Shown piece after piece: positions 22,900 to 35,900 of a DNA stretch of 64,000 bases. Source of the stretch: Hysterangium stoloniferum (taxonomy: Eukaryota; Basidiomycota; Agaricomycetes; Hysterangiales; Hysterangiaceae); assembly GCA_015178975.1 (NCBI GenBank), contig WHVD01000128.1, forward strand, positions 179,838 to 243,837, given 5' to 3'. Every line of letters starts with the position of its first letter. Position 1 is the first letter of the stretch. The translations under genes and the position numbers were made by a program. The notes under the pieces were generated by a model. The model ran no database searches. It was not told the DNA's origin and saw nothing but the letters and a program-made list of their open reading frames with translations.

Positions 22900-24145
22900 C
22901 GATCAGTCACCCTAGCTACCCTAAACCCCCAAGTCCCTATTTCTGGAAATGTCCCTTTGATGAGACTACCCCGGCTCGCAACGGTGCTGTCCTTGATTAT
23001 CTCGTGTTGAAAAACATTGAAGACGATGAGGAGCCAAGTATAATTCTCTTAAAAATTGTAATAAATCAGACCCATATTGATTAGGAACGCACCTGCATTG
23101 GAGTAATAAGTATGCAATATTGTACATCAAATAATATCCTCACGAATTCCACAATTACTAATTCTCTCTCTCTCAACGTGACCATCCAGCAATTTTCTAC
23201 TCCATTGTTGATGAGTGCTTCATCCTTGGCGCCGTCACTTTGAGCGAATGAGGCTGTAAATCCCTCTTGCGTCCCAGTCAGACGAATAGACCTGAGATCC
23301 ATCAACACACCGATTGAGAGTCAGCAAGGTAGAAATTCCCGGCGTCTCCCCAGGCAGTGCAGCGCCATATTTGAACAGGCCACGTTTTGAGTCCGCATTA
23401 CTTCCTAATCAGGAAGGAGGTAGCGGGATATGTGTTAAATTTGATGATGAAACACACCTTTTTATAGGGGGAGTCCACCAATTATTGCAACTTTTCATAT
23501 GAAGATGCTAATTGTGGACCATGTATTTGGAGGTTAATGTGTGTCAGAACCACTATACACCTCCCAGAGCATCCAACCTATATTGTCAGGAGGTGCTACA
23601 CTAACTGACACAAGATATTGAGACACAAGTACTTTTATTACAAGTTTATTAAACCCTTGTATATTGTGTATTGCAATAGAGTCAACTCATACTATTTTTA
23701 ATAATATGTTATCATTGACGGGGCACTGGAGTCCATAATTTGGGTATTATAAGATCTGGGTGACTTCTCGAGTGAAAAGGTCCGTTAATCACTTCAACAA
23801 CAATTAAACATCACGTCAACCACATTCGCCACCGTTGCGCTCGCCGCTATCTTCGCACCATTGGGCAATCCAGATCCTGTCGTGCTAATTTTTTCTGAAC
23901 CGTTGCTAATCATGAACGTGAGGCGTTCGAGCTGTTTAAGACAAATAAAGTACACATCTACGACCAAAGCGCCACCCCCCATACTACTGTAGCAGACGGC
24001 ATCTTAATACACCCGTCTACCAATAATTTGTCCAAGGCAGCAGAATTTGCAAACAAACTTACAGCGATTCTTGGAAAAAAATCCAGCGCTCTATTCTCTA
24101 CCCCTCTGTCCAAAATCTCAGATTTTATTTAGACGATGGAATAAC
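22900..24145 (-). pseudogene. unrecognised minus-strand gene, degenerate (unit 1 copy)
   Basis: Counterpart of 12816-14190. Readable blocks on the minus strand include LFANSAALDKLLVDG near 24060, LERLTFMISNGSEKIS near 23920 and PGISTLLTLNRCVDG near 23330. Indels and stops separate them. The family is not recognised. Confidence 0.3.
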
Positions 24146-24158
24146 TTACAATTATCAC

Positions 24159-24441
24159 AACAAATAGTAAAAGCGGTCAGACAAACGTCTTTAATATCGG
24201 TGTGCAAGGTCCCCTGTGTCACTGAATTACTCTACTATCATGGATGGCGGCCTTTTTGACATGAGCAACGCAGCCGCAAAGTACACTGATGGATGACTCG
24301 GAAAACCTTAATAAATGAAGGAAACCCATGTAATTGAAAAGTGTTGAAAAAAAGGCACCATAGTGTGGTGCTAACACTGAATGGATCCAGGGAATACTTA
24401 TCAGGGCATCTGATCGATTTGGGTAAATGAAGATGGTGATG
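24159..24441. repeat. segment inverted relative to unit 0
   Basis: The sequence is the reverse complement of 14225-14799 of unit 0 (minus the 291-bp insertion there), while both flanks stay collinear. The breakpoints fall after TTATCAC on the left and before TTCATGTTCAAC on the right. Unit 2 has the same orientation as unit 1 (49487-49769). Confidence 0.85.
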
Positions 24442-24653
24442 CGTTCATGTTCAACTCACGCACCACATGCAGCATGGCCTATCCGAGCCTTTGTCTCAAC
24501 TTCCGGGATTGTATTTCATCAACTTACTGGACACGACCTTGGTATGGAATCTAATGATGCTTAATGGATTGCCAATTCTACGTCTGATCTTGACCATTTG
24601 AGAATAACCCAGCGATCGATTCCAGCTAATCACAGATGTAAATCACCTCATAG

Positions 24654-24797
24654 GGCATCAGTAAAATGGTATTTGTTCCGGATGGCTCCCGGAGGAGATC
24701 CCCCCATTCTAAGAAGCTCCTGGACGTTGTGGAGCGTGTGGAGCATCCCAGAATACCCCTACCTCCTCCCAGCGTTTAATACCATTTTACTGATGGG
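24654..24797. mobile_element. MITE-like insertion (unit 1)
   Basis: A 144-bp insertion absent from unit 0, where CCTCATAG is followed directly by TATTGCAATC. Its ends are an 18-bp perfect inverted repeat (CATCAGTAAAATGGTATT at 24656 and its complement ending at 24795). No coding capacity. The copy in unit 2 (49982-50125) is the same. Confidence 0.75.
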
Positions 24798-24850
24798 TAT
24801 TGCAATCAGTAATTGGTCTAAACTGCACGCCCTTAATGTGACAGATTGAA

Positions 24851-26030
24851 TGTATAAGTGACTTACCCGTAGCTCAAGATGATGGGTATAACTTTGATCA
24901 TAGTAGAAGCATTCACCAATTCAGTTATACTCCAGGAAGTCAACGAGCGGTATTGGTACTCTCACACAGTGCACTGAAATCGCGTGGAACCACCATGTTG
25001 TATCAACGTTTTCTGAGTGAATTACTGCGAGGCTGTGTTGCGTTCCCCGAAGAAGCACTGGGTATTGTAAAACATATACCTGATTAACATGCTTCCCGAG
25101 CACCTTTCTTTGCTGTGACCTTGGAAACACGTGAGACTAGGAATAGGAAGTCTAAGTACGCAGGTAGATGCATGTCACCAAATGAATTTTCATGATGATA
25201 TGATCGTGTTGAGCTCAATAAGTTATATACCATCATGTCAAATTTTCAAGGTCTTTAAATTAAATCTATAAGTGACTTGCAAGTAGCTCAAGATATTGGG
25301 TATGACTTTGATCATAGTAGAAGCATTCACCAATTCAACGGTATTGGTACACAGTGCACTGAAATCGCGCGGAACCACAATGGTTTATCAACGTTTTCTG
25401 AGTGAATTACTGCGAGGCTGTGTTTCGTTCCCCGAAGAAGCACTGGGTATTGTAAAACATATACCTGATTAACATGCTTCCCGAGCACCTTTCTTTGCTG
25501 TGACCTTGGAAACACGTGAGACTCGGAATAGGAAGTCTAAGTACGCAGGTAGATGCATGTCACCGGATGAATTTTCACGATGATCGCGTTTTGAGCTCAA
25601 TAAATTATATACCATCATGTCAAATTTTCAAGGTCTTTGAATTAAATGTATAAGTGACTTGCTAGTAGCTCAAGATATTGGGTATGACTTTGATCATAGT
25701 AGAAGCATTCACCTATTCAGCGGTATTGGTACTCTCACACAGTGCACTGAATCGCGCGGAACCACAATGGTGTATCAACGTTTTCTGACTGAATTACTGC
25801 GAGGCTGTGTTTCGTTCCCCGAAGAAGCACTGGGTATTGTAAAACATCGAAGGAGGTATAATATACTTGATTGACATGCTTCCCAAGCACCTTTCTTTGC
25901 TGTGACCTTGTAAACACATGAGACTAGGAATAGGGAATATAAGTACGCAGGTAGATGCATGTCACTGGATGAATTTTCCTGATGTTCTGATCGCGTGTTG
26001 AGCTCAATAAATTATATACCATCATGTCAA
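24851..26030. repeat. three long tandem repeats, about 380-415 bp (unit 1)
   Basis: Repeats begin at TGTATAAGTGACTT (24851), TCTATAAGTGACTT (25265) and TGTATAAGTGACTT (25647). Each runs through GTAGCTCAAGAT, TTTGATCATAGTAGAAGC and a GAACCACNATG block to a CATCATGTCAA tail. Unit 0 has one copy (from about 15148). Unit 2 has three (from 50179), the last shortened near 51185. Confidence 0.85.
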
Positions 26031-26542
26031 TTTTATAAGGTCCTTAAAGTGTGAAAAAGTGCGAAACTGGTACGATCACGGCATCATGCATGTTATTCCG
26101 TCGAAAGGTGCAGAGACTGAGTACCGCTGCATGTGATAAGGAGCGTGAAGCTGTCCTTATCCGAGGCTTCAATTGGAGGAAAAGAGAATGTGATACGAGT
26201 ATTAAATGCAATACGAATGAATCCCTGCCATTGAAATGAGGCATTATCTCGGCTCACAGACCTGTGTTCCTTTCAAACGGATCTTTGATTCAATTAAGTA
26301 ACACTTGCTTTTGGCAACTTATCTATAGACTATAATTGGTACATATCGCCAAGTTTGCCAAAACCTCGTGTCAAGTAGCCGGGCGTCTTTACTTGCTTCC
26401 CAAAACGTGTAGTTTTTGGGCCGAGTTCCTTTACCTGTGCGTCATTCGCCTCGAGGCTCGACGCCGCGTTTCCTCATTGTAGTTGGATAACTTGCACTCT
26501 TCTTAGATATCCATTTGCTATTTAACAGGCAGCTTTACAGGA

Positions 26543-27980
26543 ATGCTACCATTTCTCATTCGCCTCACTTACAGTAGCGTTATTCATCTCCTTCACCGCA
26601 TAATGGGAAACCCCAACGATAAGTTCCTGTTTAATAGCAAGGAGTGCGACTTTCGCGGAGAGCCTAGTACACTTCAGCCTTACCTGGTCATACCTATCCT
26701 CATGTCTAGGTCTCTTGACAAAGCCATTGTAGAGCGCATCGAGTTCAACAAGGGGGTCAACAGTCCCGAACACGAATTTCTGCTCTGCCATCTGATCGAA
26801 AAATGTGATGATTCAAAACAGACTCCCAGGCGATCGTATGTAGTTGTGGAACGACGTAAGGCAGCGGAGTCCGATAAGGAGAACCCCGCAACAGCTCCAA
26901 CCCCGGGCCCAACTCCTCCCTCAACCCCTCCCACACCGAAATCCTATAAAACTCCCTCCACAACTGATATTCCATCCACAGTTCCTACTACACCCTCTAA
27001 AACATCTAAGGGGGGTGTTCCACAATCTGTGGCGAAAACATCGAAACTTACCATACATTCTTCTTCCAATGTCGGTGCGATTTCTGAAGCCATATCCAAC
27101 TCCAGCGGGAGAAGACCAGCCTCCGATGTATTCCAGTTTACTAATGATGGCACACTTGACTTTCTCGAGCCATGGCGGAATTTCGACACAATTGAATTCT
27201 TGGACCTTCGGAAGGTCAAGACGCCTTTTACTCTAGCCATGCTGGCTACACTGGCCAGAGTGATCCACGACCAGGCTGTTGATTACACAGTAATTCCGAA
27301 TCAATGTTACTGGTTTTCTGCTTGCATATATCGCTTCGTCTCATCATACACGGGAGTCAAGACTTCAATTAAGAACACGAGACGACCGACGGGTACTTCC
27401 CGTCAGGGTATGATTCGAGTGCCTATTCTAATGGGCACAAATGGGCGAAAACCTTCATCGCCAGAATGGTTACCTCTCTTCGAAGAGGCTTGGGCCGAAG
27501 ACGCCGAACAAATCCATGAGTACAATAAGAAAACAATTTCACAAGAGGTGTGTAGTGTGAAAAAGTCCAGGATAAGCGATGACTCACTCTATTTTATTTC
27601 AGGAAAGTCTTCGGATGATCAAAGCAGCCGAGCAAAAGGCCGAGGATGAAAGGAAAGGGCGCGAAGCAGCCGACCAGAAGGCCGAGGATGAAAGGAAAGG
27701 GCGCGAAGCAGCCGACCAGAAGGCCGAGGATGAAAGGAAAGGGCGCGAAGCAGCCGACCAGAAGGCCCAGGCAGCCGAGCAGACGGCTGAGGATGAAAGG
27801 AAAGGGCGCGAAGAGATAACACAACGTTATGCAGCACTGGAGCGTGCTTATGAACTGGAAAGAAACAAGAATAAGAATTTTGGGCTTTCCATTGGAAACT
27901 CTTATAATCAGGTGATGTCCAGGCGGCCGCTGACAGTGGGTTGTCATTTACATCCAGTTCATTTCTAGACTTCGCCATGA
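26543..27980 (+). CDS. unknown family with QCYWF motif and coiled coil, copy 1
   Basis: Exons 26543-27547 and 27603-27911 plus a possible last exon to 27980 give about 441 residues. The domains are as in copy 0: an N-terminal globular block, a Pro/Thr/Ser linker with a single SSSNV unit, the YTVIPNQCYWFSACIYRF block, and a coiled-coil exon. Here the coiled coil is lengthened by three in-frame 42-bp units. Splice sites match the other copies. Exon 1 is identical in protein to copy 2. No disruption is seen. The function is unknown. Confidence 0.65.
27639..27764 (+). repeat. coding minisatellite, 3 x 42 bp
   Basis: Three copies encoding AEDERKGREAADQK in exon 2, followed by a partial fourth. 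The 42-bp unit is two heptads, so each copy extends the coiled coil in register. Unit 2 keeps only one partial unit (AEDERKGREE). Confidence 0.95.
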
Positions 27981-28559
27981 TATGATCTCTTTCCTTTATG
28001 CCGTCAAAATTTCTATGCTGTCTTTTCTTCCATGGCCATCACCTCAGCTCTCGTCCGTTTTCCGCAACACCCCTCCCCACTGCTACGCTGGCCGTGACTA
28101 CTTACGTTGTATCTCGATATCCGATATCTGTGAATCTATATCCGTCGTCCGTTATATTGATGAGCCGTTAGAGTATTCTCATTTATTTCTTCCATGATTC
28201 TGAAGGGAGGAATGGCTTCGCGAGCCTTGGATGCAAGCTCTACTACATGATTGCTTTCCCCTTAAAAGAAAGACGGAAAAAAAAGAAATTTCTAAACAAA
28301 GATCGCCTCGAAAATCAAAGCGAGGAAAGACACTGACAAAGTAAGCGGATGAAAGGCGGCTCGCATCGGTTTAAGTTGTTTCTTCTAGATTTTATCTCAT
28401 ACTATATATTACCTCCATAGTCACTCACCCGACCAGATAGAGTTCATACACCTTGCATGGCTTTTATCCCATTTTATCGTAGGAGGGACTGAAAACTTCA
28501 AGTTGGACTTGGGGCGAATATTAATGGAATTGAGGGGCTGACGTCTAGTAAGGCCTAGA

Positions 28560-29480
28560 ATTGTCTAGTTCTAGTGGGACGGTGACTAATACGAAGTCGT
28601 CTCTGTACTTCAGTTATGCGGGGGGTTGGCAAACTGAAGTGTCAGACCATGGCAGTGCCTGGTATATAAAGGCTGTGCAAGAAAGCTCAATGAGTTCGAT
28701 GTCAGAATCACTCGTACAATTACAAACAATAGGCGAAACAAACCAGATCATGAGAATATCTAGGATTGTCAACACAGTGAGTGAACTCACTCACACCCCA
28801 GTCGCCGGCGACGCTGAATAGCTTGAGCTTGAGGGCTGATGGACGTTTGAGGGGGGAAAGGATGTGTCAATACTGCACAGAACAAGATGTGAGATAGAAA
28901 CGTACCTGATTTGAATTTGGGTCAAAGCCGGTGAGACCTTATCTATGTAATCCTCAACAGAGAGGATATGATATCTGAGCCTGGCTAATGGGGCTGTTGC
29001 TTAAGGACTTTTTTATAGCCATGTGCAGAATCTACTCCATAGACTTGGTCACCTTGACAAAGACGTCATTGTTAATCTGGATCAGAAAAGAGAAACGGGA
29101 GATATTAACGGATGTGGTGGATTAGGTCCGTGCGTATATATGAGACCACCGTGAACAGTGGACGTTTGGGTATCCGCTGGGAGGATTGTGCGGGGATCGT
29201 GGGGTTGGGGCCTATAAAAGGGTAGGCCTGACTAGGGTGGTGCTTGCCAAGTGATGCGGGCATCGGATACTCGAGCTTGACGATCTGATTGAGATGGTTT
29301 GCTGTGACTACGTTTCTACCGAATCTATTCGTACACATGAGCTCCAATATTACGCTCAGATATAATCATTGCATCTTTTTTCCGCACTTTCGCAGTGACA
29401 ACAATGTCACATACCTCATGATCATCTAACGACAAAGTTATCCAGCCCTACTGTGGTATTGGGGGAAATGGGGAATGGTC
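28560..29480 (-). pseudogene. unrecognised minus-strand gene (unit 1 copy)
   Basis: The minus strand shows exon-like blocks with plausible splice sites: an AG before INNDVFVKVTKSME, a CAG|GTACGT donor near 28915, and a block reading NHLNQIVKLEYPMPASLG at 29280-29240. Unit 2 (53716-54640) has the same blocks. A TAG interrupts the second block in both copies. I cannot name the family. It is partial or decayed. Confidence 0.3.
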
Positions 29481-29689
29481 ACATGCACAAGACTACTCAC
29501 GATGACGTTGAGAATATTTGGTTCATTGTGAGTTGTGATGTATATACGAACCTGTGAGAAAGATTTTTTAGCACACCCCTTCAAAATGCACTTGAGCAGC
29601 AGTATTCAGGTGGCGACAGTGCATTTGTTGAGAGTATCAATGAACAATAGGTGAGACCTGGCCTTTTATGCAGTGGGTCGTAAACAGGT

Positions 29690-30052
29690 TGTTGAAGACA
29701 AAAGGCACGGCATATATGTGGCAGGGTCAACACATATTTGGGGACTGTCTGAATAACGGTGATACCAGTGTGGTAACAACATGATCGGTTGTCACGATCA
29801 GGCTCCACTCATCCACACGTCTCACATATGAGCACATGGTCCTTTTGTTTATGTAGAATATATAAAGGGATAACCTACATAGCTTAACCTCAGTCCGTTA
29901 TACTTATACGAGACTGAGGTGAGCACAGAACAATCCTTTCTCTCTTAGTATATGCGCTTACTGTATACAATAGCTCTTCTTAGGTACACATTATATGAGT
30001 CCATTATACTTATACAAGACTGAGCTCTTCTTAGGGACTATATATTTCAACA
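29690..30052 (+). repeat. 5' LTR of copia-1
   Basis: 363 bp. TATATAAA at 29859-29866 is the likely promoter. A roughly 27-bp motif (TTATACTTATAC + GAGACTGAG) occurs twice, about 107 bp apart. It differs from the 3' LTR at about 16 positions and one 2-bp gap; about 11 of the substitutions are CpG transitions. Confidence 0.95.
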
Positions 30053-30106
30053 GGTTATGGGCCTTTGTCCCTACTGAGACACTTACCCAACTTTTTTCCC
30101 GCCGCC

Positions 30107-31202
30107 ATGTCTATGCCGGCCTCTACCCTGTCCATCCCTCTGTTGCGCACGTCTGTTGTTTATGCAGATACTAAGCTCGATAAGGATTTGGGAAACTACT
30201 CTGAATGGTACCACAGTGCTCGGCACTACCTCATGGTCACTGGCCTCATTTCCTATGCCCTTGGCACCACCCCCTCCCCAGTATCTTCCAATCCTCTTGC
30301 TACGCAGAACCTGGGCTGCGAATGATGGCCTCGCCCATGCCTTGATCCTCTCGACCCTGTCCAGGGCTGAGTGGGACTTCGCCGAGCCAATTCAGGGTGT
30401 GAAGACCTGTTGGGACGCCCTTCTGCTTCGCCATCAGAACGAGGGGCCCATTTACCAGGTGCAACTGATCCAGGAGGCCCTCACTCTCCAGTGTTCCAAG
30501 TCAATCTCTCTCTCTACTACCACCTCCCAAATATGCCGTGCCATCTCCCGTGCGTTCGAGATGGGCCAGCTCACTGAGGACCTTTTTAAGTGCATCACCT
30601 TATTGAACTCCCTTGGGGATTTTCCCCATTTACGCTCCTTGATCACACGAGACCTTTCTGAGTCCTCTGCATTTACCCCTTACACTTCCACCCGCATTAT
30701 CCTCTTGCTCAAGAATGAGCAGTGCCTTCTTGCATCTGATACCCAGCATACTGCGCCTGCGGACGCCGTCGCCCTTTCAACACAATCCGCTTCCCTGACA
30801 TGTCCTGTTGTTACCTGTAGCAACCCAAATTGCCGCAAACAGGGACACACGATCACATACTGTGTTTCAGCTGGGAGGGGGATGGCTGGCAAAAGCATCG
30901 AAGAAGGCAAAGCTGCCTGGCGCAGGGATCTGGAAGCTAAGAAATCCGGAAATTCTATACCTGCACCTGCAGGTAAGTTCCCCATCAGCATCACAGGTGC
31001 GAACAGTCAAGTCTTTACCGCATATATGGACACACCCCTACCCACTGATGCAGCTTTCGCTGGTACCATGATTGAGGAGCCTGCCATGGTGATGACACCT
31101 TCTGATCAGGCTGAATATGCTGGATGGATAGCCACCGATGATAACCCACATGTCACCGTAAATTGGAACCTACATAGTTTTCCAGTGGGCACATCGGCGC
31201 TG
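30107..31202 (+). pseudogene. copia-1 gag, frameshifted and interrupted
   Basis: The start ATG at 30107 sits in a good context (GCCGCC before ATG). The N-terminal frame (SMPASTLSIPLL...) meets an extra A near 30308. Removing it joins to the frame that continues NDGLAHALILSTL and runs to a CCHC zinc knuckle (C-X4-C-X4-H-X4-C, CSNPNCRKQGHTITYC) near 30818-30865. Gag forms the particle, and the knuckle binds RNA. The frame is broken at 31207 by the nested Ty3 element, so the copy is dead. Confidence 0.85.
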
Positions 31203-31207
31203 GCCAC

Positions 31208-31636
31208 TGTCACAACCGTCACATGTCACATATTGTCACAAACATTCAAAGGTAACTTTCAACAACTCTTCGACCTATCGAATTCGACTCGACAAACTGA
31301 ACATTATCCGACACCATCGAATCTCTTTCGACATGTCTCATTTCGACGTCATATATGATTTCATAATTAGTTCATAACATAGTCATAACGATATGACGAA
31401 AAGCATAAAAGGGCTACGAAAGGAGCGAGGGAAGTCAGTCGAAATATCTGTATATTAGTGATATTAGTAATCTACTTTGTCGCAACTTCTTCGACAAATA
31501 CTTCCATGAGTTCTCGTGACTGGTACTAGCCTCTTACTTCATCGACAGGGCAAATATATACTTTGTCGAACGAGGCTTCCGAGTTCAATTAGTAGAATAT
31601 TATTCGATTCTATCGAAGAATAATCGATTCGTGACA
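31208..31636 (+). repeat. 5' LTR of gypsy-1
   Basis: 429 bp, same length as the 3' LTR (37659-38087). The two differ at eight positions (1.9 percent), each one a CG against TG or CA. Confidence 0.97.
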
Positions 31637-31660
31637 GTATATTTCGACTATCAACTGTTG

Positions 31661-32914
31661 ATGAAGCCCAGGACGCGATCCGAGACTACCAAAGCATCAA
31701 GTTCCACAGCACTTCAATCCGTGGCTCCCACTCCTTCACCAAGAGTTATTCGGCCATCACGAATTCCAGTTTCTCCTTTAACTAAAACTAGGAGAACTGC
31801 GATGTCTTCAATCTGAGAACCCGAAGAAGTTTGAGAAGAATCGGTCTTACCAATTCAAGAATCTGAATCCCCTTTAACTCCTTTGCCCGAATCTCCACGA
31901 CCTGAACCTGTTACGTCTGAGGATGAAACAATGTTTCGACATTTCGGAGATGCACTTGGAAAAGTATTGAAGGACCAGATAGTTTCGAAGGAGCATGAAA
32001 TCCCAGTGAATAAGCCCGAAGAGTTTACTGGAGAAGAACCTTCGACATTGAAGAATTTTATCGCTCAATGTGAAATGGTCTTTCGATCTCGACCAAAATC
32101 GTTTGAATCCGATCAATCGAAAATTATGATGGTAACTTCATATTTTCGGAAAACGGCTCAAGAGTGGTGGCAACCTTTTTTATTAAATCCCCCAATTCCT
32201 CTGCCATCTTTCCTTGTGGATTATCTCGACTTTCTAGATGAATTATATGCTCAGTTTGGAGAAATCGATGCAGAAGGAGAAGCCGAAGAAAAACTCGATA
32301 ATATTCGAATGAAAGCTCATCATCATGTTGCGAAGTATTCGATTCAATTTACAAGTCTCGCTGCTCAAACTCGATATGACGAATTCACTTTACGACGAAG
32401 ATTTTATAAAGGACTTCCAAATTGAATTAAGGATGAAATAGTGAAGCTTCAAGTTCAGCCTGAAAGTTTTGCCGAACTGCGAACGGCAGCCCTTCGACTG
32501 GATTCTTATTATTGGATGTGAGAGAATGAATGACAACGTGAAACCGAATCAAGTTTGACTCCGCGAAGATTTGAAAGAAGACAATCGACGACGCCTACGA
32601 CGTATCCTTCGACATCACAAATATTTTCAATTTCAAAACCGGCACCTTCAACTTCAAGAACATTTAGGCCTTTGACTCAAGCGAAACCATCTTTGACAAT
32701 TGTAGGACCTGATGGACGATTACTTCCTGCCAAACGAGACAGAAGATTTAAAGAAGGGTTATGTATATTATGTGGGGAGAAAGGTCATTCGGCAAGGGAT
32801 TGTCTGAAAAGAAAAACTTGTCAAATTGCAAAAGGACGAATCATTGAGGTCCAAGATTCGACAACTCAATCCGACCAGTCAAATCAAACATCGAATGTTA
32901 AATCGGAAAATTGA
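31661..32914 (+). pseudogene. gypsy-1 gag with in-frame TGA codons
   Basis: One frame from ATG 31661 to 32914, broken only by five TGA codons (near 31814, 31832, 32423, 32519 and 32528). It contains the retrotransposon gag core (AQEWWQPFLL, and YSIQFTSLAAQTRYDE near 32335) and a CCHC knuckle CILCGEKGHSARDC near 32770. Most TGA sites suit arginine. There are no frameshifts, so point decay alone has silenced it, unless TGA is read through. Confidence 0.85.
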
Positions 32915-35900
32915 AAAGGGATACTCTTCAGGTGTGTGAAGAGTATCGAAGAAGACTCGATCATGCCGAAAAAGATTCCTGTGTAATATTACGAGCGATA
33001 ACAATTTCTGATTCTTTAATTATTGAACTTAAATCGAAAAAAATTCCCAAAATGAAAGCATTAATTGATTCAGGATCTAGTCATCTTTTTATGGACAAAC
33101 CGTTTGCATGACAAAATAATCTATCTTTCGACCAATTGAAAAATCCATTCTCATTAAAATTAATCGATGGATCAATTCCGACATCAGGACAAATCACGTA
33201 TACGACTACATTACAAGTTTACTTTCCATCTGGACAAATTCAAGAATTACAATTCTTTCTAACCAATCTCGACTTGTCTTGTCAAGTGGTATTAGGACTC
33301 AACTGGCTGAAGCAATACAATCCTGCGATTGACTGGCGATCTGGCCATATATCGTTCGAACCTACTTCGACACCTTCGACAAATCTGAATCCGATTCAAC
33401 CGTCAATCAAAATGTTATCGGAAGAGAAGCATGCTTCGACCTCGGCGAGTCAATTTTCGACATCTGAGAAAATCCGTGAAGAATCAAAATCTGAGACTGT
33501 TAATCCAAATATTAACATAGTCAATCAAAAGACTTTCTTACGAGCTGCGAAAGCAAAAGACTCTCAAACCTTTGTGGTCTTCATTCGCGATGAATCTTTC
33601 AAGACTTGTAAGGCCTCTGGTGCAAAAACTATGACTTCGACTTCATTCGACATACTGAACGTTCCGACCGAATATTCCGACTTCTCGGATGTTTTCGACA
33701 AAAAAGAAGCTGAAGCTTTACCTCAACATTGAAGTTATGATCACGCTATCCCATTAGAAGAAGGAACTATTCCACCTATGGGTCTGATCTATTCGTTATC
33801 CGAGACAGAACTTCAAGTGCTATGAGAATATCTCCAGGAAAACCTTTTGAAGAAGTTTATTCGATCATCGCAATCTCCCGCCGGCACACCGATTTTGTTC
33901 GTTAAGAAGAAAGACGGAAGCCTACGACTTTGCGTCGACTATCGAGGACTTAATAAAATCACACGGAAAAATCGATATCCACTTCCTTTAATTCCTGATC
34001 TTTTGGATTGACTTCAAACGGCGAAATATTTTACGAAAATCGATCTCTGAGGCGCTTATAATTTAGTTAGGATTGCTCCAGGAGATGAGTGGAAAACAGC
34101 CTTTCGGACTTGATATGGATCTTTCGAATATTTGGTTATGCCTTTTAGACTATGCAACGCTCCGGCAACCTTTCAACAATTAATGAATGAAATATTTTCA
34201 GATTTACTTGATATTTGAGTAATTATCTATCTCGACGACATACTAATATTTTCCGACAATCTCGAAGAACATTTACGACAAGTTTGAGAAGTTCTTCGAC
34301 GGCTTCGACAAAAATCGATTATTTGCAAAACCTGAAAAATGCAAATTTCACAAAACCAGTGTCGAGTTTCTAGGATACGTTATTTCTCCTCAAGGCGTAT
34401 ATATGGATGAAGAAAAATTCAAAGTTATTCAAGACTGGCCCGAACTGCAAAAAGTCCACGACATTCAATCATTTTTAGGATTCGCCAATTTCTATCAAAG
34501 ATTTATTCCAAGTTATTCTGAAATCGTTTTACTGTTGACTCGACTTACTTGAAAAAAGGTTCAATGGCATTTCGACGAAAAATGTCGACATGCATTTAAC
34601 TATTTGAAAAAAGAATTTACTACAGCTCCGATTTTAATTCATTGGAATCCAGACTATAAACCTATACTCGAAACTGACGCTTCTGATCATGCTATAGCTT
34701 CAATATTTTCTATGCAGACTCCCGATAACGAGATTCATCCAGTCGCTTATCATTCAAGAACTCTTTTGACCTCCAAAATTAACTACAACACTTACGATAA
34801 AGAATTATTAGCAATATTTGAATCTTTCAAAATTTGGCGACATTATTTTGAAGGAACAAAAGAACCAATTGAAGTTTTAACAGATCACAAGAATCTCGAA
34901 TATTTTGCAACAACTCGAATTTTGTCTCGACGACAAGCTCGATGGGCAGAATATTTATCGACCTTTAATTTGATTATTCGATTTCGACCGGGAAAACTAA
35001 ATTTGAAAACAGATGTTCTTTCCAGAAGAAATGATGTTTATCCAAATGAACCTGACTACTCAAAAAAGAATCCGACTAACCTTCGACCGGTATTTACGAA
35101 TGAGCAAATTCAAGCTTCCTTACGTGCAACATACTATCTTCCAATAGCGAGAAAAGCTACTCTTATTATGGATACGGATCAACTATTGAAAGATATATTC
35201 AAAGCTCAAAAAGAAGACCAATTTACTCTCGACAAGATTTGACAGATTTCCGATGGTACCGAAGAAGATTGGCAGAAGAATGAACAAGACTTTTTATGTT
35301 TCCAAAACAGAATTTACGTTCCCGATTATCAAACTCTCCGACTCCGAATTCTTCAATCACGACACGATCATATTACTGCAGGCCATTTCGGTCAAACGAA
35401 AACGTATCGAACAATATATCGAGATTTCTTTTGGCCACGACTCCGACAAGATATTCAAAATTTTATTCGATCATGCGTAATGTGTAAAAAATCGAAAACT
35501 CCACAACATCGACCCGTTGGATTACTTAAGCAACTTCCGATCCCTCTTTGACCATGGCATTCGATCTCAATGGATTTTATTGAACAATTACCGACCTCGA
35601 ATGGTTACGACTCAATACTCGTAATCGTCAATCGACTTTCGAAACAAGCAATATTCATTCCAACTTATACTACGATCAATGCCCCCAAACTCGCTTGACT
35701 TTTCGTATTACATGTCTTTTCAAAACATGGAGCCCCCAGTCATGTAACTTCTGATCGAGGATCCGAATTCGTATCGCATTTCTTTCGATCTCTTGGAACA
35801 GCACTCGACATGAAATTACATTTCACTTCGGGATATCATCCTGAAGTCGATGGACAAACCGAACAAGTCAATCAAACCCTCAAACAATATTTACGAATAT

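Larger units (their letters stand above)
18133..29689. repeat. Repeat unit 1, part upstream of the copia insertion
   Basis: Matches unit 2 (43186-54833) over its whole length. Identity is almost complete between about 23.4 and 27.6 kb (the 368-residue frames are identical) and visibly lower, about 1-2 percent different by eye, in the membrane-protein cassette and at 28.56-29.69 kb. Unit 1 resumes after the copia element at 41857. Confidence 0.9.

Noticed and set aside
24851-26030. LTR pair of a small retroelement
   Set aside because: The 380-415 bp repeats are head-to-tail and adjacent, with no internal region, no TG...CA ends and no target duplication.
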